Assembly: GCA_937899145.1 (NCBI GenBank)
Contig: CALBPW010000132.1
Location: 1-7,742, forward strand
DNA length: 7,742 nt
Direction of reading: 5' to 3'
From: an uncultured Bacteroidota bacterium
Lineage (GTDB): Bacteria; Bacteroidota; Bacteroidia; Bacteroidales; SZUA-534
In this document: piece by piece, positions 1 to 6,318 of the stretch
Layout: every line of letters starts with the position of its first letter
Numbering within the stretch: the first letter of the stretch is position 1
The notes under the pieces: generated by a model
Told to the model about the DNA's origin: nothing
The model's database searches: none
Seen by the model: the letters and a program-made list of their open reading frames with translations, nothing else
Translations under genes and position numbers: made by a program

Positions 1-46
1 ACCACCGAGATCTACACTCTTTCCCTACACGACGCTCTTCCGATCT
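1..46 (+). other. Illumina TruSeq universal (P5) adapter remnant, not genomic
   Basis: These 46 bases match, without a mismatch, the last 46 bases of the 58-base TruSeq universal/P5 adapter, ending in the familiar GCTCTTCCGATCT next to the insert. Genomic sequence starts at base 47. The adapter happens to be open in the frame of the following gene, so a naive gene call could run into it. This is an assembly or trimming artefact at a contig end and should be masked. The identification comes from memory of the published adapter sequence and is very secure. Confidence 0.98.
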
Positions 47-47
47 A

Positions 48-2063
48 TCATCGAAATTGTTTTTGGACACTCTTAAAATGAATATGGACACGGTAGCAAT
101 GCCATATAGCATTCTTGAAAATACCGGTAATCTGAACGACATGTTTGATGATTTAGGTTTATCGCGGAAAACATACGGTTTTAATTCATATCTGAATTAT
201 ACGCCAAATGAAGATGTTAATATCGATTTTTCAATTGGTTACCAGCAATCGCGCGCCAACACAACACCAATTGGCGAACTGCCTTTTGCATTGTCGGAGC
301 GCGTATCGAAGACGGGTTATGTGAACTTATCCGCAAATATCTACAATTTGAGCTTGAATATCAATTATTTAGGTGGCTCGCAGGATTATCAGAAAGGTAT
401 ACCGGGCTTTAAAGCTAACCAATTGCACAACTTGCAACTTGGCGCCGAATATGCCTTCCATATTGGCGACCTTGATGTTGTGCCCGGGCTATCGTACAAC
501 TATGTAAACCTTGTCGATGCCATTCCTGATTATACCAACCCGACAAACCCGGCTGATTACTCTTGGAAATATCATGGACATAATTATAAATCGCCAAATG
601 GCCGCCATTTGACAGGATATTTTGACGGTGAAACGGCTGAAATTAAAGATTTTGCGCCAAGTCTTCGTGCCGATTATCGTCTTGGCGATTTCCGTGTGAT
701 TGGTGCGGTCCGCTTCGATAAAACAAGTATCCCCGATGAGTGGAATACATCTTATCAAATGGCAACAAACTACTCAATCAACGATAATAACCTTATCCGC
801 GCATCGTACAGCACAGCAATGCGCTCAGCCAATATGGTTAACTCTAACACCAACTACACTTGGCACCGCGATGGCCTTATGCCGCCCGATACCATCTATT
901 TCGATGCTGACAAAAATGCCGATTTGGCAAAAATTCAAAATGTTGAATTAGGCTATCGCTGGCGTCCGTCCGATCGTATTTTGATTGACGCCGAAGTCTA
1001 TTACTCGCAAAGTAAGGATTTTGGCGCGCTAAAAGCTCATCAATCATCAGTAATCATGTCGAGCAAATACTTGTCTGACTTTATGACAGACCCCCAAACT
1101 TTAGGCGGAATGCGTGCCATGACAGATGGAGATTTTAAAGAGACAATGCCTGTGCTTATGACTTTTATGGGTAATTCGGGCATCAAAACCGATATTAAAT
1201 ATGGCGAATTGCCTTATAAAGTGAAGCAAATGGGGTTTGGCATTAATGTCGATTGGATTATATCGCCAAAACTTATCGCAAAACTGAATGTTAATGTTCA
1301 ACAAACAAAAATCGACAACTACTACTCGTACAATCAAAACACAGAAATACTTGGACAGATTGGCCAGATTTTCGGCATGATTGTTGATGTTCCAAAATTG
1401 GCAAACGATTTGCAATCAGACGCTATAGCTGAACTTATAGAGAATAATACTTTTACTAACGAGGAATTGGGTGAAATTTTGTCTGACCCTAAACTTGAAT
1501 CAGAAGACTTCAAAAAATATTTCGACACTTACAAAAAATATTTGGGTCGCGCCATGGGTGATGTTGACAATATTGAAGATATTAAAGCTGAATACGAAAG
1601 GTTGGACGAGGCCGGTAAAGAAACCATGCTTAGCCGCTTGCGCGCAAGTGATGATGATAGCGAATACGCATCGTATTACGCTCTTAAATACGGCGTTTAT
1701 AACGATGATGGCATATTCTACTTTGGCAATTCAAAACCTTACGTTCAGCAAACAATAAACGGGCATAAGCATAAAGCCACTCCGGATGTTTACGGAATGA
1801 TTGGCTTAATTTATAAGCCAACTCCAAAAATCGACATCACCACTTACGGCAATTATATTGGCAAGCGAACCTATCTGACTAAGTATAGTTCAGAAAAACT
1901 AAAAGACCGCTTTACCTTAAACATGAAAATAGGTTACAAGCCCAGCGATGGTGTAGAGGTTTTCTTTAACGGACACAACATTTTGAACACCAAACAACGC
2001 GAATTCCCATACGCCGACAAAATTGGCGGTATTTATTCTGTAGGATTAAATTTTGCGTTTTAG
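48..2063 (+). CDS. TonB-dependent outer-membrane receptor, 5'-truncated (barrel only)
   Basis: This is the C-terminal 671 residues of a TonB-dependent receptor, an outer-membrane barrel that imports a scarce ligand using TonB/ExbBD energy. The reading frame is open from the first genomic codon, so the TTG at 57 is an internal codon and not a start. Alignment by eye to the complete receptor at 2878-5547 indicates that about 265 N-terminal residues (signal peptide, plug, first strands) are missing. Shared landmarks are GYQ-S-AN near 240, an AEY-F-G-L-PG-SY segment near 447-494, a GYRWRP/GYRYRP turn near 951, SKDFG near 1011 and HKATP near 1770. It ends in a typical barrel C-terminus, GIYSVGLNFAF, with final Phe. 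Loops with unusual composition lie at 1056-1169 (seven Met in 38 residues) and 1341-1766 (about 140 residues, acidic and helix-rich). The ligand is unknown. A terminator follows, so it is probably not co-transcribed with the next gene. Confidence 0.9.
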   Translation, partial: SSKLFLDTLKMNMDTVAMPYSILENTGNLNDMFDDLGLSRKTYGFNSYLNYTPNEDVNIDFSIGYQQSRANTTPIGELPFALSERVSKTGYVNLSANIYNLSLNINYLGGSQDYQKGIPGFKANQLHNLQLGAEYAFHIGDLDVVPGLSYNYVNLVDAIPDYTNPTNPADYSWKYHGHNYKSPNGRHLTGYFDGETAEIKDFAPSLRADYRLGDFRVIGAVRFDKTSIPDEWNTSYQMATNYSINDNNLIRASYSTAMRSANMVNSNTNYTWHRDGLMPPDTIYFDADKNADLAKIQNVELGYRWRPSDRILIDAEVYYSQSKDFGALKAHQSSVIMSSKYLSDFMTDPQTLGGMRAMTDGDFKETMPVLMTFMGNSGIKTDIKYGELPYKVKQMGFGINVDWIISPKLIAKLNVNVQQTKIDNYYSYNQNTEILGQIGQIFGMIVDVPKLANDLQSDAIAELIENNTFTNEELGEILSDPKLESEDFKKYFDTYKKYLGRAMGDVDNIEDIKAEYERLDEAGKETMLSRLRASDDDSEYASYYALKYGVYNDDGIFYFGNSKPYVQQTINGHKHKATPDVYGMIGLIYKPTPKIDITTYGNYIGKRTYLTKYSSEKLKDRFTLNMKIGYKPSDGVEVFFNGHNILNTKQREFPYADKIGGIYSVGLNFAF

Positions 2064-2088
2064 ATACTCCTGAATATCATTTATATGG

Positions 2089-2118
2089 AAGCATCGGCAT
2101 TTCGCCGGTGCTTTTTTT
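2089..2118 (+). terminator. Rho-independent terminator of the first receptor gene
   Basis: A 9-bp stem pairs AGCATCGGC (2090-2098) with GCCGGTGCT (2104-2112), with one G-U pair and a 5-base loop, followed by a run of seven T (2112-2118). It starts 26 bases after the stop codon. Strong hairpin plus U-tract is the classical intrinsic terminator layout. Confidence 0.9.
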
Positions 2119-2270
2119 GTGATGAAAAAATAGTGCTGATGTTGCAAAAAAACACATTAATATTTGCTAAATAAAAAAAATCAATTACTTGCGCATATAA
2201 TTAATACCAATATCCTTTGATTGGAACTTGACTCTGCCGGACAGTAATAATTCAGGATTTAAAAAACTTA

Positions 2271-2301
2271 TTGTCGAACAAATAATTTTTATTTACTTTT
2301 G
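2271..2301 (+). promoter_or_regulatory. Bacteroidetes-type sigma-ABfr promoter for YfiR-like/receptor operon
   Basis: TTG at 2271-2273 fits the -33 element. After 20 bases, TACTTTTG at 2294-2301 fits the -7 consensus TAnnTTTG exactly. Transcription would start near 2307, leaving a leader of roughly 40 A/T-rich bases before the ATG at 2350. The consensus is established for Bacteroides primary sigma factor; assignment here is by pattern only. Confidence 0.75.
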
Positions 2302-2349
2302 TATTCTCAGTAAAGAACCAAATAACGTCCATTAAACATTTAATTATAG

Positions 2350-2859
2350 ATGAAACGAATCATTTTTGCCTTTTTGTGCATTTTATCGTTGCATAACCTT
2401 GCAAATGCACAAGACGATAAGTTCAAAGCACTTTTCGTCTATAACTTTACAAAATACATTGAGTGGCCAAAACACAAGCAAACAGGCGATTTTGTGATAG
2501 GCGTACTCGGACACTCACCAATCATCAGCGAGCTGAAATCGTTTACCGAGCGCAAAAGCGTCGGCTCGCAAAAGATTGTAGTTGAGGAAATTCTATCGTC
2601 GGAGGATTACACGAAATATCATATTGTGTATGTTCCAACTAAACTATCGGCGCAAGTTGCCGACATTGTGAAACAAATTAAAGGTAAAGGGGTCTTGGTA
2701 GTAACCGATAAGCCCGGTATGGCAGCTTCGTTGTCGGCTATCAACTTCGTGAAAATTGACAATCAGCAAAAATACGAAGTCAACACAGCACATTTAACCG
2801 AAGAAGGCGTAAAACACTCGCAAACGTTAGTGCTATTAGGTATCGCCGTTAATAATTAA
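2350..2859 (+). CDS. YfiR family (DUF4154) periplasmic protein
   Basis: A 169-residue exported protein. Residues 1-20 are a Sec signal peptide: MKR, a hydrophobic core, then ANA before Gln21. The mature part has the marks of the YfiR/DUF4154 family: FKALFVYNFTKYIEWP at 25-40 (the family's K-xx-LYNF-K-x-x-WP signature), IGVLG at 50-54, VLVVTDKPGMA at 115-125, INFV at 131-134, and KYEVN followed by a late helix near 141-145. In Pseudomonas, YfiR is a periplasmic repressor of the diguanylate cyclase YfiN and responds to redox through disulfides. Here the only Cys (residue 10) lies in the signal peptide, so disulfide switching is not possible, and no YfiN-like gene is in view. It lies 18 bases upstream of a TonB-dependent receptor and shares its promoter, so a role as periplasmic partner or ligand sensor for that receptor is my inference. 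The start follows from the signal peptide and promoter spacing. Confidence 0.87.
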   Translation: MKRIIFAFLCILSLHNLANAQDDKFKALFVYNFTKYIEWPKHKQTGDFVIGVLGHSPIISELKSFTERKSVGSQKIVVEEILSSEDYTKYHIVYVPTKLSAQVADIVKQIKGKGVLVVTDKPGMAASLSAINFVKIDNQQKYEVNTAHLTEEGVKHSQTLVLLGIAVNN

Positions 2860-2877
2860 CCCTTAAACTTGAATAAG

Positions 2878-5547
2878 ATGAAAAAAATATTTTACATAAT
2901 GATGATGCTATTTGTAGCATCGCAATCAACAGCCCAAACAACCGATGTCTCAAAAATGACACGCGCCGACATCCTTTCAATGTCGTACGACGAACTTGGC
3001 GCAATGCCACTCGAAGATGTGATGAAACTAACTGAAATACTTGGAGTGTCGCTAAACGAACTATACGAAATGTTGCTTAATAAAGATGTCGTTTCGGCAT
3101 CAAAAAAGGTAGAGAGCAGTTTCGACTCGCCACTCTCGTCAACAGTTATATCTTACGACGAGATAATAGCCTCGGGCGCGCGTAACATTCAAGAAGCCTT
3201 GCGATTAGTGCCGGGTGTTATTGTCCGCGAGAAGACAAATGGCAACTACGATATTCACATTCGTGGCAACAATAACATTCCCGACGATAACCTTACGGTT
3301 TATACCGAAAACTCAATGACACTTGTCATGATTGATAATCGCCCCATTTACAATTATATAAATGGCGGCACATTTTGGGAATCGTTGCCTGTTGATTTTG
3401 CCGACATTGACCGCATTGAAGTTGTGCGTGGCGCAGTGAGCGCATTGTACGGGGCAAATGCAGTAACAGGCGTTATCAATATCATCACAAAAAATCCAAA
3501 TACCGAAGAAATTCAGGTTTACGGACAATTGCAAGGAGGCAATCTTGGCTCGTATATGGGCAATCTTAGCATAGGACAAAAAGTCGGAAAATTTGGCTAT
3601 CGCGTATCGGGAAATTATCAGAAAATGGAGCGCGTAACTGATAAGTTGTACGTATTTCAATACGATTCACTTTTCAATGCCGATGATATTCAAGAACTGC
3701 CTGACAAAACAAGTAATTGGCTGAAAGTATTTAATCCAACTGAAAAAATATCAGATTGGCATCCTTGCCCCGAAACAGCCGTCGACCGCTTTGGTGTAAA
3801 TGCCAATTTGTATTACAACCCAACTGACGATATCAGCTTTGTATTAAGTGGCGGTTATCAAGATTCGTATGCCAACTCATCATCATTTGGCGACCCATCA
3901 ATATCAATAACAGGTCGCGACATAAAAAGCTCGTATTTTAATGCGACAGGCAAGATAAAAGACCTTACACTGCAAGCAAATATGCTATTCGCCGAACAAG
4001 ATATTGTTAATAAAAACGTTGGCTTTAAAGCCGATAACAGCACATTGAACCTTAATGCCGAATACGATTTTTACTTAGGAAATTTGAATATTCGCCCGGG
4101 AATATCGTATCAGAGAGCTCGTTACGATGACACCCCGTATTTGACTCCAGATAGTATAGGAAATTATACATCAGGATATTTGAATGAAGAATGCGATTTT
4201 CATTCAGTAGCAGGTTCACTTCGCTTTGATTATAAGCTACTTGACGATAAGTTGCGGTTTATTTTAGGAGGAAGGTTCGAAAAATTCAACACTTCGGACG
4301 ATATTTATTTTCCGTTCCAATTTGTTGTCAGTTACAATGTAAACCAAAAACACTTGCTCCGAGCAGTCGCATCAAGAGCCAACCGCAGTCCGTTCCTTGT
4401 TGATACATATTCAAATTTCGATTGGAATCGCGTTGGACGCCCATTCCCAAATCATATGGTATTTAATGGCAACAAAGATCAAAAACTTGCCAAAACAACA
4501 ATGGGCGAAATAGGTTATCGCTATCGTCCGGTAAAGAATTTGTCGGTTGATTTAGAAGCCTTTGCATCGGTAACTAAAGATTTTGGTTGCTTACTACCCG
4601 AGTCGATGACCGCATACGTGCACACAGATTCAATGTCGGCAACTGTAAGCGTGCCAGACTTGGGGGCAATCTACACAAAAAAATATTTTCCTGCACAAGC
4701 CATTCCAAACACAGTAACATTTATGTATCAAAATATTGATGTTGAAGCACAACAAATAGGCGCGACACTCAATTTGGAGTGGGTGGCTACTGAAAAATTG
4801 GTGTTTAAAGCCTTCGGAACACTTCAGCAGACAAAATTGAAAAACCATGTTTGCTGTAAAAATTCAACCATCATTACCGATATGACAACGCTTGCTGCAA
4901 TTGGTGCAAGCAAAGGCGAAGGAATTGTCGAGCAAGGAATTGATGATTATTTCAACTTGCCATTTACAGCATCGGTTACGCAACAACTTGAAAATGGCGG
5001 GTATGACCGGATTGAGGCAGGACTTACACGGGAACTCACAAATCAACTTATTGCGAAAGGAATGTCGGCGGAAGAGGCAGCGGCAACTGCAACCCAACAA
5101 GCCGCTGGACTTATGTCGGAAAAAGAACTTACAATCACCGGAATGCCATCGGCAATTGCCGAGCAAAAATTTGATTATGACACATATAATAATAAATTTT
5201 CGGCAATTTATGGCGAAGCGTACGATGGCCGTTATGCCAAAAAGACAATTACGCACAAGGCAACACCTGCGTTTTTTGGTGGTTTCAGCGTAAACTACAC
5301 CCCTATTGAAAAACTGAACTTCTACGCCAGTGGCAACTTCTATTCAAAGCAAACCTACTCAACATCGAATGGCACATTCAGCACCGACCCTAAATTTACA
5401 CTCAACTGCAAACTATCGTACAAAGTTTGGAAAGACAATGCAATATTTGTTAATGCTCGCAACATTTTCGGCGACAAAAAACAAGAATTTGCATGGACAG
5501 ACGAAACAAAAGGTTGCTATTTGGTGGGATTGGATATTAAATTTTAG
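2878..5547 (+). CDS. TonB-dependent outer-membrane receptor, complete
   Basis: An 889-residue receptor that imports a ligand across the outer membrane. ATG at 2878 is preferred over the in-frame TTG at 2869, because it gives a clean signal peptide (MKK, hydrophobic core, STA before Gln20). Residues 20-69 are an acidic, helix-prone N-terminal segment with two S-xx-EL-xx-M-x-L copies (36-45 and 58-67). A TonB-box-like DVVSASKK lies at 70-77. The plug domain spans about 71-207 and includes ALRLVPGV, the IHIRG segment, and the conserved RIEVVRGAVSALYGANAVTG run near 179-198. The barrel occupies about 210-889 and ends GCYLVGLDIKF with final Phe. A helix-rich insertion of about 128 residues (662-790) sits just before HKATP, in a predicted extracellular loop; vicinal cysteines 659-660 precede it. 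There is no carboxypeptidase-like N-terminal domain and no SusD gene follows, so it is not a SusC-type glycan receptor. Siderophore, cobalamin or another small ligand is possible; none can be chosen from sequence. Paralogue of the gene at 48-2063. Confidence 0.93.
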   Translation: MKKIFYIMMMLFVASQSTAQTTDVSKMTRADILSMSYDELGAMPLEDVMKLTEILGVSLNELYEMLLNKDVVSASKKVESSFDSPLSSTVISYDEIIASGARNIQEALRLVPGVIVREKTNGNYDIHIRGNNNIPDDNLTVYTENSMTLVMIDNRPIYNYINGGTFWESLPVDFADIDRIEVVRGAVSALYGANAVTGVINIITKNPNTEEIQVYGQLQGGNLGSYMGNLSIGQKVGKFGYRVSGNYQKMERVTDKLYVFQYDSLFNADDIQELPDKTSNWLKVFNPTEKISDWHPCPETAVDRFGVNANLYYNPTDDISFVLSGGYQDSYANSSSFGDPSISITGRDIKSSYFNATGKIKDLTLQANMLFAEQDIVNKNVGFKADNSTLNLNAEYDFYLGNLNIRPGISYQRARYDDTPYLTPDSIGNYTSGYLNEECDFHSVAGSLRFDYKLLDDKLRFILGGRFEKFNTSDDIYFPFQFVVSYNVNQKHLLRAVASRANRSPFLVDTYSNFDWNRVGRPFPNHMVFNGNKDQKLAKTTMGEIGYRYRPVKNLSVDLEAFASVTKDFGCLLPESMTAYVHTDSMSATVSVPDLGAIYTKKYFPAQAIPNTVTFMYQNIDVEAQQIGATLNLEWVATEKLVFKAFGTLQQTKLKNHVCCKNSTIITDMTTLAAIGASKGEGIVEQGIDDYFNLPFTASVTQQLENGGYDRIEAGLTRELTNQLIAKGMSAEEAAATATQQAAGLMSEKELTITGMPSAIAEQKFDYDTYNNKFSAIYGEAYDGRYAKKTITHKATPAFFGGFSVNYTPIEKLNFYASGNFYSKQTYSTSNGTFSTDPKFTLNCKLSYKVWKDNAIFVNARNIFGDKKQEFAWTDETKGCYLVGLDIKF

Positions 5548-5633
5548 AAGTTTGGAGGTGAGAGATTAGAAGGTTGGGGAGGACATAGTTTAAAGTTGAA
5601 TAGGTTTAACAAGTTTAAGGTTGAGAAGAAAAG
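5518..5633 (+). repeat. G-rich, C-depleted degenerate heptad-like repeat
   Basis: By hand count these 116 bases contain about 37 G but only two C (5584 and 5610). They cover the last codons of the receptor gene and the start of the intergenic region. Units of about seven bases recur with variation, for example TTAGAAG, TTTGGAG, GTGAGAG, then TTAGAAG again. Two related 14-mers, GTTTAAAGTTGAAT (5588-5601) and GTTTAAGGTTGAGA (5613-5626), agree at 11 positions. It looks like decayed simple-sequence DNA; function unknown. Confidence 0.5.
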
Positions 5634-5671
5634 CGATTCACAAATTCACCATATACAATATGTATAAAAGC

Positions 5672-5704
5672 GGAGGTAAAACACAAAATCACCTCCCTTT
5701 TTTT
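5672..5704 (+). terminator. Probable intrinsic terminator downstream of receptor gene
   Basis: GGAGGT (5672-5677) pairs perfectly with ACCTCC (5691-5696) across a 13-base A-rich loop, followed by C and seven T (5698-5704). It begins 124 bases after the receptor stop codon. The stem is short and the loop long, so it is weaker than the terminator at 2089-2118, but position and U-tract fit the end of the YfiR-like/receptor operon. Confidence 0.7.
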
Positions 5705-5784
5705 GCTCAAAAAATGCCGTTGAAAAGCACGAAAAAAATGTTAGCAGCGCAAAATTTATGAACATCAATCAACAAAAAAAGACG

Positions 5785-5799
5785 GTTTAAGGCTTAAAC
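5785..5799. repeat. Perfect 7-bp inverted repeat upstream of rpsL promoter
   Basis: GTTTAAG (5785-5791) and CTTAAAC (5793-5799) are perfect complements around a single central base. This geometry is that of a dimeric DNA-binding site and not of an RNA hairpin, since no loop could form without losing stem pairs. It ends 52 bases before the -33 element. It could be an operator, but chance in A/T-rich sequence is also possible. Confidence 0.3.
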
Positions 5800-5851
5800 A
5801 ATGCGATTTACGGGTTAACAATCAAAATTTGAAATATTTATTTCCAACCTA

Positions 5852-5881
5852 TTGATTAAGATGAAATTGTTTTTACCTTTG
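5852..5881 (+). promoter_or_regulatory. Bacteroidetes-type promoter of the str operon (rpsL)
   Basis: TTG at 5852-5854 is followed after 19 bases by TACCTTTG at 5874-5881, an exact match to the TAnnTTTG -7 consensus. The predicted start site lies near 5887, giving a 40-base leader before the rpsL ATG at 5927. This placement also shows that the in-frame ATG codons at 5852-5863 region cannot be translated starts from this promoter. Confidence 0.8.
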
Positions 5882-5926
5882 CGAACCGATTTTGCGGAGA
5901 ATTATATACATTTTTATTTAGAAAAT

Positions 5927-6301
5927 ATGCCAACTATACAACAATTAGTAAGAAAAGGGCGCGTTGAAATGGATAAGAAAAGTAAAGCACCAGCTTTAGA
6001 TTCTTGCCCACAACGCCGTGGAGTATGCGTGCGTGTTTATACCACCACTCCAAAAAAACCAAACTCGGCAATGCGTAAAGTAGCCAGAGTTCGTTTAACA
6101 AATGGAAAAGAAGTAAACTCTTACATTCCGGGAGAAGGTCACAATTTGCAGGAGCACTCAATTGTGATGATTCGCGGAGGTCGTGTTAAGGATCTACCAG
6201 GTGTTCGCTACCACATTATTCGTGGCGCTTTGGATACATCGGGAGTAGAGGGACGCAAACAACGTCGCTCAAAGTATGGTGCTAAAAGACCTAAAAAATA
6301 A
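5927..6301 (+). CDS. rpsL: 30S ribosomal protein S12
   Basis: A 124-residue protein, the normal length for S12, which sits at the decoding centre of the small subunit and helps monitor codon-anticodon pairing. Conserved runs include QLVRKGR near the start, [23 protein letters not shown] (27-49, written here in part as key residues P42-K43-K44-P45), [10 protein letters not shown] (69-78) and [14 protein letters not shown] (83-96). Lys43 and Lys88, whose substitution causes streptomycin resistance in E. coli, are both wild type, and Asp89, the site methylthiolated in E. coli, is present. The frame extends 25 codons upstream, but S12 proteins begin MPTIxQLVR, and the promoter overlaps that extension, so ATG at 5927 is the start. 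No Shine-Dalgarno is seen; the leader just before the ATG is A/T-rich. First gene of the str operon. Confidence 0.97.
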   Translation: MPTIQQLVRKGRVEMDKKSKAPALDSCPQRRGVCVRVYTTTPKKPNSAMRKVARVRLTNGKEVNSYIPGEGHNLQEHSIVMIRGGRVKDLPGVRYHIIRGALDTSGVEGRKQRRSKYGAKRPKK

Positions 6302-6318
6302 TCTATTAATATTGTAAA

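Larger units (their letters stand above)
2064..2349. other. Intergenic region between receptor and YfiR-like gene
   Basis: These 286 bases hold a terminator at the left end and a promoter at the right end. Between them (about 2119-2270) is A/T-rich sequence in which I see no convincing gene or RNA. The layout separates the upstream receptor from the following operon. Confidence 0.7.
5548..5926. other. Intergenic region between receptor gene and str operon
   Basis: This 379-base gap holds, in order: the rest of the C-depleted repeat (to 5633), a terminator (5672-5704), an A-rich stretch without visible features (5705-5784), a 15-base inverted repeat (5785-5799), the rpsL promoter (5852-5881) and a leader of about 40 bases. 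I see no credible gene; the only ATG-led frame I noted is 15 codons long (5714-5761). Confidence 0.75.

Noticed and set aside
57..59. TTG as start codon of the first receptor
   Set aside because: The frame is open back to the adapter junction at base 46-47, and comparison with the complete paralogue shows about 265 residues missing; the gene is truncated, not short.
2189..2219. Second promoter upstream of the YfiR-like gene (TTG, 19 bases, TATCCTTTG)
   Set aside because: The -7 box has three bases, not two, between TA and TTTG; the exact match at 2294-2301 is better placed.
2869..2877. TTG start three codons before the complete receptor's ATG
   Set aside because: ATG at 2878 directly begins a standard signal peptide; no reason to prefer a rare start.
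3313..5256. Antisense frames of 60-130 codons across the receptor gene
   Set aside because: They lie opposite a well-supported receptor, have Cys- and Arg-rich shadow composition and no start signals.
2878..5547. SusC-type glycan receptor
   Set aside because: No carboxypeptidase-like N-terminal domain, a smaller protein than usual SusC, and no SusD-like gene downstream.
5562..5582. G-quadruplex in the G-rich stretch
   Set aside because: Only one run reaches four G and the others are GG; at best a weak two-layer structure, not enough to call.
5714..5761. Fifteen-codon frame after the terminator
   Set aside because: Very short, A-rich, no promoter or recognisable peptide features; expected by chance.
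5852..5926. 25-codon N-terminal extension of S12
   Set aside because: It overlaps the promoter elements, and the family start MPTIxQLVR lies at 5927.
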